DNA from: Comamonas sp. lk | GTDB taxonomy: Bacteria > Pseudomonadota > Gammaproteobacteria > Burkholderiales > Burkholderiaceae_C | Assembly (NCBI RefSeq): GCF_900564145.1 | Contig: NZ_UOOB01000002.1 | Coordinates: 1-64,000 of the forward strand | Length of the DNA: 64,000 bases | Direction: 5' to 3' | Shown here: one piece after another, positions 52,422 through 60,872 of the stretch | How the letters are laid out: the number at the start of each line of letters is the position of its first letter | Position numbering within the stretch: the first letter of the stretch is position 1 | Notes under the pieces: model-generated | Told to the model about the DNA's origin: nothing | Databases searched by the model: none | What the model saw: only the letters and a program-made list of their open reading frames with translations | Translations under genes and position numbers: made by a program

Positions 52422-53858
52422 TCAGTTCTTGCGCAGCTTCGGTGGCGCCAGGTCGCCCAGCAAACCATCCTGTGCCACGCCGCGGCGCAGGGCTTGGCGC
52501 ACGCCATAGGCCAGCAACAGAATACATAGGCTGGCCACACCCAGTGCCAGCGGCATGCGCTGCTCGGGGATAAAGCCCATGGCTACCACGATGGACACCA
52601 TGCCTGCAATGGCCAGCCAGGTCAGGTAGGGGAAGCACCACATGCGCACCTTGAGCAAATGCGGTGCCTCACTCTCCAGACGATAGCGCAGACGCAGTTG
52701 CGAGATGGCAATCAGAATGTAGACAAAGATGGCCACCGTGCCGTAGGAGTTCACCAGGAAAGCGAACACCTTGTCGGGCGAGATGTACGACATCACGATG
52801 GCGCCATAGCCAAACAAGGTGGCGACCAGAATCGCGTAGACCGGCACGCCGTTGCGGCTGACCCGGGCCAGCACCTTGGGTGCGTCGCCACGGCGGGTCA
52901 ACGCAAACAGCATGCGCGAGGAGGCATAGAGACCGGAGTTCAGAGCCGACAGCACGGCCGTCAACACCACGGCATTCATGATCTGGGCTGCGGCCGGCAC
53001 ACCCATTGCTTCCAAGGCACTCACATACGGCGTGGACATGCCTGCAGAGCTCCATGGCACAAGGCAGGCCACCAGCAATACCGAGCCTACATAGAACACC
53101 AGCACGCGCAAGATGACCGAGCTGGTTGCCTTGGCCACGGCCTTCTGAGGCTCTGCAGTTTCAGCAGCGGCAATCGTCACGATTTCCGCACCAAAGTAAA
53201 AGCCTGTGGCCGCCACAGCACCGGTGAGCACCGGAACAATGCCGTTGGGCATGAATCCACCGTTATTGCTCAGGTTGGCGATATGCATGCCATTGCTTCC
53301 CGGCGTCAATCCCAGCACGTAGACGCCGGCAATGAACAGAAACACCACAATGGCAGCCACCTTGATGGAGGCCAGCCAGAACTCGCATTCGCCAAAGGAT
53401 TTGACCGAGACCAGATTGGTCAGCGTCATCATGATCAGCAGGATCAGGCTGATGCTCCAGGTCGGCACATCGGGCAGCCAGTAGCGCACCAGCTCAGCCC
53501 CCGCCACGGCCTCCAGCGCCACAACGATGACCCAGAAGTACCAGTACATCCAGCCCGTCAGAAAGCCCGCCAGCTGCCCCACGGCAGGCCTGTCTATCCA
53601 GGCTTCGCGGGCGTACTCATAAAAAGAGCCACCCGTCATGGAGCAAGCCATCTCGCCAAGCATGCGCATGACCAGAACCACCAGCAGCCCGGTGATCAGG
53701 AATGAGATGATGGCTGCAGGCCCTGCAGACTTGATGACCACGCCGCTGCCAACGAAAAGCCCGGCTCCGATGACGCCCCCCAGGGCAATCATGGTCATGT
53801 GCCGCTGTTTGAGGCCGTGTGACAACCCATCAGACGATGAACGCTGATTTCCAATCAT
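52422..53858 (-). CDS. Amino acid / GABA permease (APC superfamily)
   Basis: 478 residues with about 12 membrane helices. The amino acid permease signature near the N-terminus is HMTMIALGGVIGAGLFVGSG, followed by GEMACSMTGGSFYEYAREAW and FWLASIKVAAIVVFLFIAGV. It resembles GabP and proline-type permeases. AGGAGACAAAAA before the ATG is a good ribosome site. Because it sits with the taurine-type genes it may import an omega-amino acid or a related amine, but no convincing TauR-type operator was found upstream. Confidence 0.85.
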   Translation of the reverse strand: MIGNQRSSSDGLSHGLKQRHMTMIALGGVIGAGLFVGSGVVIKSAGPAAIISFLITGLLVVLVMRMLGEMACSMTGGSFYEYAREAWIDRPAVGQLAGFLTGWMYWYFWVIVVALEAVAGAELVRYWLPDVPTWSISLILLIMMTLTNLVSVKSFGECEFWLASIKVAAIVVFLFIAGVYVLGLTPGSNGMHIANLSNNGGFMPNGIVPVLTGAVAATGFYFGAEIVTIAAAETAEPQKAVAKATSSVILRVLVFYVGSVLLVACLVPWSSAGMSTPYVSALEAMGVPAAAQIMNAVVLTAVLSALNSGLYASSRMLFALTRRGDAPKVLARVSRNGVPVYAILVATLFGYGAIVMSYISPDKVFAFLVNSYGTVAIFVYILIAISQLRLRYRLESEAPHLLKVRMWCFPYLTWLAIAGMVSIVVAMGFIPEQRMPLALGVASLCILLLAYGVRQALRRGVAQDGLLGDLAPPKLRKN

Positions 53859-54045
53859 TTTTTGTCTCCTGTCTTGCTGACATCAAAATGTCAGACGCCA
53901 CGGCTTTGTGTGTGTAATTCAGTCCTGCCGCTCATGCAGCTTGTTGCCGTGGTCGTTCAGTTATGGTGCTTGAAAATATCTGCTGAAATCTCTGTATGCC
54001 GCGCAATCTGCTGTTGCACAGAAGTGCGCGGCACCATGCCTTGAC

Positions 54046-54450
54046 TTAGGCTCTGGCGAGCGCCACTGGCGGACGATCCTTGCGATAAGCGTTCTTGACG
54101 GCAATCTTGCCGTCGCGGAAGGTGAACACATCGACCATGCGAGCCTCTACGCGCAGGCCATCGGCCTTGGTGCCTTTGAAGGTGCTCTCCGAAACGCCAC
54201 GTTCGCCTTGCACAAAATGCTCGCCATCGACCCAGGCAGCATCGGGGAACGCCTGCCAGGCCAGCTGGAAGCCGTCACGCACGGCGTCTCGTCCCACAAA
54301 GCTGCGCCCCATCAGGTCCGGTCCGGCAATGGCGTGAAACTCGCACTCATCGGCCATGAAACCCATCAGTGCGTCGATGTCGTGACGATTCCATGCATCA
54401 GAAAAACGTGCCAGGAACTGGGCATCGGGTTGGGATTCTTTAGTGCTCAT
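54046..54450 (-). CDS. tauX: NTF2/SnoaL-like protein, taurine dehydrogenase small-subunit type (paralogue A)
   Basis: 134 residues from the ATG at 54450, preceded by GGAGAGTAC; the longer open frame carries no family features. The fold is NTF2/SnoaL-like: DAQFLARFSDAWNRHDIDAL, then MADECEFHAIAGPDLMGRSF and the C-terminal DVFTFRDGKIAVKNAYRKDR. Proteins of this type are annotated as the small subunit TauX of taurine dehydrogenase when next to a TauY flavoprotein. A close paralogue lies at 55194 and a flavoprotein gene at 55921. A paired direct-repeat operator lies 117 bases upstream. The catalytic role of the small subunit is unclear. Confidence 0.72.
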   Translation of the reverse strand: MSTKESQPDAQFLARFSDAWNRHDIDALMGFMADECEFHAIAGPDLMGRSFVGRDAVRDGFQLAWQAFPDAAWVDGEHFVQGERGVSESTFKGTKADGLRVEARMVDVFTFRDGKIAVKNAYRKDRPPVALARA

Positions 54451-54566
54451 GTACTCTCCAGATTGGTTCAATGTCATGGGTGTCTGCGACTGAAAGTGCG
54501 ACACCTTCTGATCGAAAAATGCCTGAAATTCCGATAAGCCATGGTAGGTAGCACGGGCCATATTTC

Positions 54567-54599
54567 GTAGAACCAGTCTGGCTCTATCGTTAAGTCCAA
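54567..54599 (-). promoter_or_regulatory. TauR-type operator A (paired direct repeats)
   Basis: On the minus strand TTGGACTTAA and CTGGTTCTAC are spaced 23 bases start to start, and the first is followed by CGATAG. The arrangement is the same as at 55696 and 57735. It lies upstream of paralogue A. Confidence 0.6.
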
Positions 54600-55193
54600 G
54601 GCCAGACCATGAAGAGCGCAGCACGGTGAGCACATGCGAAAAATATCTACGAAAAAGCGGCTTGAGAAAAGGCTGCTTCTCCTGCGAGAACCAACGTCTC
54701 TCGCAGCCTCTTTTGGAGCCGAGTATGGGCATTTTCCAAGGCCGCTTCTTCGTCGTCATTTAGGTGAAAACGATAGGAGCAAGTCAACACGCTCAGTGCG
54801 GTCATCGCAGACGAACGCGCTCAGAAAATCAGTGCCCGCAGCCGGGTGCTTGCGCAGGTTTTGAAGAAAGCAATCGGGGCTTGACGCATGGCTTGTCAAG
54901 TTCATGCATTGGCCAGGGGGCTGCACAGCATGCAAGCCATCACGCGGCGAATATCACGAGGGCGCAGCCATGGCTGCCGATTTCTTTCACAGCATAGGAG
55001 TGTGATCTATGGGTCATGGATGAGGCTGGCAGCGTGCACAATGCCGCGCAGTTGCAACAGGCACCGCGCTCACTTCTATGTGTACTGTTTTGCCAGCCCC
55101 CAAAGCGCTGCGCAGGCTTGCAGCAAAGCCAGACGCACGGCTTTCAAACTCTCCCACACCTGCTGCACGAGACGCTGCTTCTGCTGCCGCTAG
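54600..55193. other. Region between the two NTF2-like genes, no gene recognised
   Basis: About 590 bases. Short frames exist on both strands without family features. Paralogue B ends at 55194 and operator A lies at the left end. Nothing else could be supported. Confidence 0.4.
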
Positions 55194-55592
55194 TCAGCTT
55201 GCAGCGATCGCTGGCCTGTCCTTGCGAAAAGCATTCTTGATGGCAATCTTGCCGTCGCGGAAAGTGAAGACATCGACCATGCGCGCTTCCACACGCTGGC
55301 CATCGGCTTTGGTTCCCTTGAAGGTGCACTCCGAGACGCCGCGTTCGCCTTGCACAAAATGCTCTCCATCGACCCAGGCGGCATCGGGAAAGGCCTGCCA
55401 GGCCATTTGAAATCCTTCGCGCACCGCATCTCGCCCGACAAAGCTGCGCCCCATCAAATCGGGGCCAGCCACAGCATGGAACTCGCATTCATCGGCCATG
55501 AAGCTCATCAGCGCGTCGATATCGTGGCGATTCCAGGCGTCGGCAAAGCGCGCCAGAAACTGGGCATCGGGTTGAGGCTGGGGGAAGGTCAA
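55194..55592 (-). CDS. tauX: NTF2/SnoaL-like protein, taurine dehydrogenase small-subunit type (paralogue B)
   Basis: 132 residues from a TTG at 55592 with AGGAG six bases upstream. The sequence is nearly the same as paralogue A over its full length (DAQFLARFADAWNRHDIDAL ... DVFTFRDGKIAIKNAFRKDR), differing at scattered positions and in the last residues. It is divergent from the flavoprotein gene at 55921, so of the two paralogues it is the better candidate for the TauY partner. Operator B lies about 100 bases upstream of the start. Confidence 0.74.
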   Translation of the reverse strand: MTFPQPQPDAQFLARFADAWNRHDIDALMSFMADECEFHAVAGPDLMGRSFVGRDAVREGFQMAWQAFPDAAWVDGEHFVQGERGVSECTFKGTKADGQRVEARMVDVFTFRDGKIAIKNAFRKDRPAIAAS

Positions 55593-55695
55593 TGGAGTCT
55601 CCTGATGGTGGGTCTGAGGGCAGCACTTCTTGGGGTGTAGCGCTGCATCATCGAGTTATCGATGACCCATGGTAGGCAGCCGCCGCACAGACTCG

Positions 55696-55728
55696 TTAGA
55701 ACCAGTTCCTACCAATCGTTAGGTCCAG
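55696..55728 (-). promoter_or_regulatory. TauR-type operator B (paired direct repeats)
   Basis: On the minus strand CTGGACCTAA (55719-55728) and CTGGTTCTAA (55696-55705), 23 bases apart. The first matches CTGGACYTAA exactly. It sits between divergent paralogue B and tauY-like genes and could serve both. Confidence 0.68.
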
Positions 55729-55746
55729 ATGACAGAGCACGCACTT

Positions 55747-55779
55747 CTGGCTCCATCAAAACCTGTTCCGTGGCCCTAA
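55747..55779 (+). promoter_or_regulatory. Weaker TauR-type operator candidate before the flavoprotein gene
   Basis: CTGGCTCCAT (55747-55756) and GTGGCCCTAA (55770-55779) are again 23 bases apart, in plus orientation toward 55921. The second repeat matches the consensus at 8 of 10 positions, the first at 6 of 10. Confidence 0.35.
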
Positions 55780-55920
55780 CAAGCAGCGCAAAGGGCTGGC
55801 TATGCTGCGTTCATCACTCCATGCAGTGGCCTGCAACGGCATCTGCACTGGCTTTGCTTCCCTCAATTCCATAGCTATAGAGCGACGCTTCAAGCGCTGC
55901 CACACAAGGAGACAATCGCC

Positions 55921-57342
55921 ATGAAAGCCGAGGACATTCGCCCCAGCCTCCTGCGTCCCTACGATCCGCAGTACGACCCTCTGGTTGCCCCCAATCCAGG
56001 GCACGGAACCGACTACGCGCCGACCTATTGGGTGGGAACGGCAGGCCGCCCCCCCGAAGATGACGGCCCCATCTGCCAGGATATCGAGGCCGATGTGGTC
56101 ATCGTGGGCTCCGGCTTCACGGGCTTGTCCACCGCCCTCTTTCTGGCCCGCGAGCACGGCATCCGCGCCGTGGTTCTCGATGCCAACCAGACCGCCTGGG
56201 GCTGCACCAGCCGCAACGGCGGCCAGGGCCAGAATGCCAGCGGTCGTCTCTACCGCTCACAGTGGGTTGAACGCTGGGGCAAGGACGTGGCCCTGAAGCT
56301 GGATGCCGAGATCCGCGAAGGCTTTGACACCTTCAAGAAGCTGGTTGCGGAATTCCCCGAATGCGAGCCGCAGCCAGGCGGGCATTTGTACATTGCCCAT
56401 CGCGACAGAAAAATGGATTTCCTGCGCAACGAGACCCGCGTCATGCGCGATGTCTTCGGCTATGACGCCCGCATGCTCAGCGTTGACGAAGTCCGCCGCG
56501 ATTACGTCGATGATGCCGATTGCCGTGGTGCCATGCATGAACCCGACGGCATCGGCGTTCACCCGCTCAAGCTGGCCTTCGGCTATCTGCGCAAGGCCCG
56601 TGAACTGGGTGTGAAAGTACACCCTGCCAGCCCCGTCATCGGTATGGAATCACGCAATGGCGTGCACTACCTCAAAACACCGGGCGGCACCGTCAAGGCA
56701 CGTGCCGTCGGCTTTGCCACCGGCGGCTACACCAGCAACGGTCTGCACCGCAATCTGAACTCGAAGATCATGCCGATTCTTTCGAACTCGCTGGTCACCC
56801 GGCCGCTAACGGAAGAAGAGCTGGCGGCCACCAGCTTCAAGACCACGCAAGTCATCACCGACACCCGCACCCTGCGCTTTTACTACCGCAAATTGCCGGA
56901 CAACCGCGTACAGATCGGCAGCCGCAGCGCCATCACGGGAGCGGACGCGCCCAATCCTATCCACATGGCCAAGCTGGTCGAAGGCCTGCACCACAAGTTC
57001 CCGGCACTCAAGGGCATTCAGGTGGATTACTCCTGGTGGGGCTGGGTTGACGTAAGCCACGACATGATGCCGCGCATCACCCAGCCCGACCCTAAGGAAA
57101 GCATCTTCTATGCGGTCGGCTACGGCGGCAACGGTGTCTCATTCTCCGCACACGCAGGCCGCCGCATGGCCCAGCGTATTGCAGGCCAAAACCTCAAGGC
57201 TTTTGAGCTGCCGATCTACAACTCGCCACTCGAATATCCCAACGTGTTCAACACAGTGCGCTCTGAGGCGTTTGCACCATTTCGCCGCATGGGACAGCGC
57301 TTCCTCTACCACTGGTATCACATGCACGACGAAAAGAACTGA
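55921..57342 (+). CDS. tauY: FAD-dependent oxidoreductase, taurine dehydrogenase large-subunit (TauY) type
   Basis: 473 residues of the D-amino-acid-oxidase (DAO) family. After about 55 residues the dinucleotide motif VVIVGSGFTGLSTALFLARE binds FAD. RNGGQGQNASGRL and the C-terminal IFYAVGYGGNGVSFSAHAGR are typical of gamma-glutamylputrescine oxidase-like flavoproteins. GGAGACAATCGCC precedes the ATG. With the NTF2-like small protein, the MocR regulator and tauABC, the best reading is the large subunit of taurine dehydrogenase, which makes sulfoacetaldehyde and ammonium. A related omega-amine such as putrescine derivatives is the main alternative. Xsc and Pta, needed further on, are not in the window. 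Confidence 0.75.
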   Translation: MKAEDIRPSLLRPYDPQYDPLVAPNPGHGTDYAPTYWVGTAGRPPEDDGPICQDIEADVVIVGSGFTGLSTALFLAREHGIRAVVLDANQTAWGCTSRNGGQGQNASGRLYRSQWVERWGKDVALKLDAEIREGFDTFKKLVAEFPECEPQPGGHLYIAHRDRKMDFLRNETRVMRDVFGYDARMLSVDEVRRDYVDDADCRGAMHEPDGIGVHPLKLAFGYLRKARELGVKVHPASPVIGMESRNGVHYLKTPGGTVKARAVGFATGGYTSNGLHRNLNSKIMPILSNSLVTRPLTEEELAATSFKTTQVITDTRTLRFYYRKLPDNRVQIGSRSAITGADAPNPIHMAKLVEGLHHKFPALKGIQVDYSWWGWVDVSHDMMPRITQPDPKESIFYAVGYGGNGVSFSAHAGRRMAQRIAGQNLKAFELPIYNSPLEYPNVFNTVRSEAFAPFRRMGQRFLYHWYHMHDEKN

Positions 57343-57376
57343 TCCCGACCAACACAACTCGGCTCTGCGCAAATCA

Positions 57377-57410
57377 AGAGCACTTTCCGCAAGGAAGGTG
57401 CTCTTTTTTT
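57377..57410 (+). terminator. Rho-independent terminator after tauY
   Basis: AGAGCACTTTCC (57377-57388) pairs with GGAAGGTGCTCT (57393-57404) with one G-U pair and a four-base loop, followed by a run of T. Confidence 0.88.
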
Positions 57411-57480
57411 CGCCCCGCAAATGCAGTTGGCTCTTCTGGCTATGGATTTGACGTTTCAAACGCAGTCAAACGCGTATCTC

Positions 57481-57497
57481 TGGCACGCATATTGCGG
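57481..57497 (+). promoter_or_regulatory. Candidate sigma-54 promoter (-24/-12)
   Basis: TGGCACGCATATTGCGG has GG (57482-57483), ten bases, then GC (57494-57495), and matches TGGCACG-N4-TTGC. It faces tauABC, about 440 bases downstream. No activator gene is nearby. Confidence 0.5.
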
Positions 57498-57734
57498 CGC
57501 GTTCAGTGCAGCGTTTTTTCAAACCTCAATGCCCCAGAAACACGCAGTTCTTCAACGCGTCCATTCAGATCAGTGAATACACCTAAGTCCATAAAAACAT
57601 CCAAAAAAGCAAATACAGGCACAGCTCATGTTTCTGCAGAAACCGCACCACATAAGGCTTTGCGGCGTACAGACGTGCGGAATGCAGGAGCATTGAGCTC
57701 ACATTTCTTCAACCAAACACCATGCCTGCAGGCA

Positions 57735-57767
57735 CTGGACCTAACGATTGACATCAACTGGCCCTAC
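57735..57767 (+). promoter_or_regulatory. TauR-type operator C (paired direct repeats) before tauABC
   Basis: CTGGACCTAA (57735-57744) and CTGGCCCTAC (57758-57767), 23 bases apart, plus orientation. The first is identical to the first repeat of operator B, including the following CGATTG. It ends 180 bases before tauA. Confidence 0.66.
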
Positions 57768-57947
57768 TGGCTGAACAGCGTTGCTCACTACGATCCGCTG
57801 AGAAAGCCTCTTTGCACTTCATGAGAAGCTTTCAAACGGTTCAGCAAAAAAGGAAATACGAAAACAAGACAGCAAGAGCGGCGGCAACACGGGATTTTCC
57901 GGTCGAGATATTCAACGGATTTCGTTCTAAAAATGGAGAAATTGACA

Positions 57948-58955
57948 ATGAGAATGCAGAAACGATTGGTGCTGAAAGCAGGTATTGCAATGACAGCACT
58001 GGCTTTGGCCGGTCCCGTGCTTGCACAACAAAAGACAGTGACCTTCGCCAACCAGGACATGTTGGTGCCGCTGCGTCTGGTCATGGAATCCGGCGAAGTG
58101 GAAAAGGAAACGGGCTACAAGATCAACTGGCGCATGTTCTCGGGCGGCGGCGACGTGATCCGGGCCATGGCCTCGGGCGATGTGCAGATGGGAGAGGTAG
58201 GCTCCAGCCCACTCACGGCAGCGGCCAGCCAGGGACAGGACATCAAGCTTCTATGGATCTCAGCAGACATTGCCAGCGCGGAAGCGCTGGTGGCGCGCGA
58301 TGGCGGCGGCATTAGCAACTTCAAAAGCATGGAAGGCAAACGCATCGGCGTGCCATTCGTCTCCACCGCGCACTACCAGCTGATCGCAGCGCTTGGAAAA
58401 GAAGGCGTGGATGCGCGCAAGGTCAACATCATGAACATGCGCCCGCCAGAGATTGCTGCCGCCTGGGAGCGTGGCGATATCGATGGCACTTTTGTCTGGG
58501 ATCCGGTACTGGCCAAGGTCAAGCAAAAGGGCAAGGTGATTGCTACCTCCGGCAGCATTGCGCAGATGGGCTACCCCACCTTCGAAGGCATTGCCGTCAG
58601 CACCAAGTTCGCTCAGGAAAATCCCCAATTCATGGTGGCCTTCGCCAAGGCTCTGAATCGCGCCAGCGCCCAGGTACGTGACAACCTGGCCAAGTGGACA
58701 CCCGAGTCGCCCGAAATCAAGGCCATTGCCAAATGGAGCAAAGCCGATCCCAAGGACGTGCCTGCGGCCATGGCGCTTTACCGCTTCCCCAGTGCAGAAG
58801 AGCAGCTCAGCGCGCAATGGCTGGAAGGCGGTGCAGCCAAGGCCATGACCAACACCGCAACCTTTCTGAAGCAGCAGGGCCGCATTCAGGAAATCAAGCC
58901 CGACTATGCCGTGTTCGTGACCAACAGCTATGTCAAAAAGGCGCTAGGCCGCTAA
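57948..58955 (+). CDS. tauA: Taurine ABC transporter substrate-binding protein
   Basis: 335 residues from the ATG at 57948, chosen because GGAG lies nine bases upstream and the protein then starts with a normal signal peptide (cleavage near GPVLAQ); an ATG at 57933 is an alternative. The mature protein follows E. coli TauA closely in order: INWRMFSGGGDVIRAMASGD, MGEVGSSPLTAAASQ, GKRIGVPFVSTAHYQLIAAL and PPEIAAAWERGDIDGTFVWD. It binds taurine or a close alkanesulfonate in the periplasm. First gene of tauABC. Confidence 0.88.
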   Translation: MRMQKRLVLKAGIAMTALALAGPVLAQQKTVTFANQDMLVPLRLVMESGEVEKETGYKINWRMFSGGGDVIRAMASGDVQMGEVGSSPLTAAASQGQDIKLLWISADIASAEALVARDGGGISNFKSMEGKRIGVPFVSTAHYQLIAALGKEGVDARKVNIMNMRPPEIAAAWERGDIDGTFVWDPVLAKVKQKGKVIATSGSIAQMGYPTFEGIAVSTKFAQENPQFMVAFAKALNRASAQVRDNLAKWTPESPEIKAIAKWSKADPKDVPAAMALYRFPSAEEQLSAQWLEGGAAKAMTNTATFLKQQGRIQEIKPDYAVFVTNSYVKKALGR

Positions 58956-59039
58956 TTGCCCGAACCCACTCACGACGGCCGGCAGCGGTAATCACACCGT
59001 CGTGAATTCCTGCTTTATTTCTCTTTGGAAGGCACTCTC

Positions 59040-59828
59040 ATGCCGACTCTGGATATACGCGACCTGACCGTCAATTACGAGGTCAAGGGTGGGCATTTGC
59101 AAGCCCTGGCTCCCGTGAACCTGACCATGCATGAAGGCGACTTTGTGGTGGCACTCGGCGCCTCAGGCTGCGGCAAGACAACTTTGCTCAACTGCATGGC
59201 CGGATTTCTGGCGCCTTCCAGCGGCCAGATCCTGCTGGACGGAAAACCCATTCAAGGCCCGGGTGCCAATCAAGGCGTCGTATTTCAAAAACATGCGCTG
59301 ATGCCATGGCTCAATGTGATCGACAACGTCGCACTGGGCTTGCGCATGCGCGGCATGGACCTGAAAAAACGCACGCAGATCGCACAGGAAAAATTGGGCC
59401 TGGTCGGTTTGGAGAAATACGCCCAGCGCGCCGTGTATGAACTGTCTGGCGGCATGCAACAACGCGTGGGCATTGCCCGAGCGCTGGCCAACGACCCCGC
59501 ACTTTTGCTGATGGATGAACCCATGGGCGCACTCGACGCTTTCACGCGCGAGCAGGTCCAGGAAATTCTGCTGCGGGTATGGAAGGCCACCAACAAGATG
59601 GTGTTCTTCATCACCCACTCGGTGGAAGAGGCCCTGTTTCTGGCCAGCCGCCTGATCGTCATGAGCCCCAGCCCAGGGCGCATCTCGCATGTCTACGACG
59701 ACATGCCGTTCTGTCATGAATTTCTGCGCACCGGCGATGCCCGTGCTGTCAAATCGCGCCCTGACTTCATCCGGATGCGCGAAGAAGTTCTGAGTCTGAT
59801 CCACCACAGGGAGCCTGCAAATGTCTGA
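59040..59828 (+). CDS. tauB: Taurine ABC transporter ATP-binding protein
   Basis: 262 residues from the ATG at 59040, with GGAAGG upstream. Walker A is GASGCGKTT (residues about 40), the signature is [15 protein letters not shown] and Walker B is [12 protein letters not shown], followed by the switch His in [10 protein letters not shown]. It belongs to the TauB/SsuB group. Its end overlaps the tauC start by eight bases. It powers the import of taurine-type sulfonates. Confidence 0.92.
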   Translation: MPTLDIRDLTVNYEVKGGHLQALAPVNLTMHEGDFVVALGASGCGKTTLLNCMAGFLAPSSGQILLDGKPIQGPGANQGVVFQKHALMPWLNVIDNVALGLRMRGMDLKKRTQIAQEKLGLVGLEKYAQRAVYELSGGMQQRVGIARALANDPALLLMDEPMGALDAFTREQVQEILLRVWKATNKMVFFITHSVEEALFLASRLIVMSPSPGRISHVYDDMPFCHEFLRTGDARAVKSRPDFIRMREEVLSLIHHREPANV

Positions 59829-60702
59829 AGCAGTCCAAATGAACCATCTGCCCCCCACGACAGCGCGCGCGCAACCCAAAGCACCGACGGCACAGGCATC
59901 GGGACCGGTGAAAACCAGCCGCTTCAAGGTCCCTGGCGAAGGCTCCAGCGTGGGCATCAGCATAGTCACCGTGATCGTGCTGCTGGCACTGTGGTTCGCG
60001 GCCACCAATCTCGGCTGGGTCAAGCCTTTGTTCCTGCCCAGTCCACAGGCGGTTTTCCAGCAGTTCTATGAATATCTGACCGGGCAGGCCAACGACAAAC
60101 CGCTGTGGCAGCACTTCTCCGCCAGTCTGTTGCGCGTGACCGTGGCCTTCTGGCTGGCCTTCATCATTGCCGTGCCGCTGGGCATTGCGATGGGCATGTC
60201 ACGCGTCGCACGCGGCATCTTCGATCCACCCATCGAGTTCTACCGTCCGCTGCCGCCGCTGGCCTATCTGCCACTGATCATCATCTGGTTCGGCATCGAT
60301 GAAACACCGAAAATTCTGTTGATCTTCCTGAGCTGCTTCGCCCCGCTGGCTCTGGCGGCGCGCTCGGGCATGCGCAGCGCGGCACAGGAGCAAATCAATG
60401 CCGCGTATTCGATGGGCGCAAGCTACTTGCAAGTGATCCGCCACGTGATCCTGCCGGCCGCACTGCCGGACATTCTGGTGGGCATGCGCATCGCCATCGG
60501 CTTTGGCTGGACGACTCTGGTGGCCGCTGAAATGGTGGCGGCGAACGTGGGCCTGGGTCAGATGGTGCTGAACGCCTCGAACTTCCTGCGCACCGACATC
60601 GTGATCATGGGCATCATCGTTATCGGAGTGATTGCCTATGTTTTCGACCTGTTCATGCGCTGGGTAGAAAAGCGTCTGGTTCCATGGAAGGGACGCATGT
60701 AA
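59821..60702 (+). CDS. tauC: Taurine ABC transporter permease
   Basis: 293 residues with about six membrane helices ([53 protein letters not shown] and others). The EAA-type loop facing the ATPase is [21 protein letters not shown] Pro/Ala-rich N-terminus is a little longer than in E. coli TauC. It overlaps tauB by eight bases; tauD is absent, which fits a dehydrogenase route rather than a TauD oxygenase route. Confidence 0.9.
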   Translation: MSEAVQMNHLPPTTARAQPKAPTAQASGPVKTSRFKVPGEGSSVGISIVTVIVLLALWFAATNLGWVKPLFLPSPQAVFQQFYEYLTGQANDKPLWQHFSASLLRVTVAFWLAFIIAVPLGIAMGMSRVARGIFDPPIEFYRPLPPLAYLPLIIIWFGIDETPKILLIFLSCFAPLALAARSGMRSAAQEQINAAYSMGASYLQVIRHVILPAALPDILVGMRIAIGFGWTTLVAAEMVAANVGLGQMVLNASNFLRTDIVIMGIIVIGVIAYVFDLFMRWVEKRLVPWKGRM

Positions 60703-60720
60703 GCTTGGTGCTTGCACCAT

Positions 60721-60763
60721 GTGAAACCGCCCCCGCCAGTGCCTCTGCCGGGGGCGGTTTCAC
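60721..60763. terminator. Long hairpin after tauC
   Basis: A 15-bp stem, GTGAAACCGCCCCCG (60721-60735) with CGGGGGCGGTTTCAC (60749-60763). It has no T-tract, so it may act mainly in transcript protection or be a factor-dependent end between convergent genes. Confidence 0.6.
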
Positions 60764-60872
60764 AAGCAGATTTGCCCCAGGCAGTGCGATTTCTCGCTTT
60801 GATGGCTTGGATTCAAGGGCGCCAGCCGCCTGCCGGCTCAGCTAAAGAGCTGGATAGCTCTATCCATCTCTT

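Noticed and set aside
53891..53927. Degenerate TauR-type repeats upstream of the permease gene
   Set aside because: One half matches partly (TTCAGTCCTG), but the partner at 23-nt spacing is poor, so an operator is not supported.
57377..57404. GCAC...GTGC inverted repeat as an NtrC site for the sigma-54 promoter
   Set aside because: The spacing is wrong for NtrC and the structure is a good terminator of the tauY transcript.
57492..57824. A 110-codon frame just after the sigma-54-like promoter
   Set aside because: No ribosome site or family features, and operator C lies inside it; more likely leader sequence.
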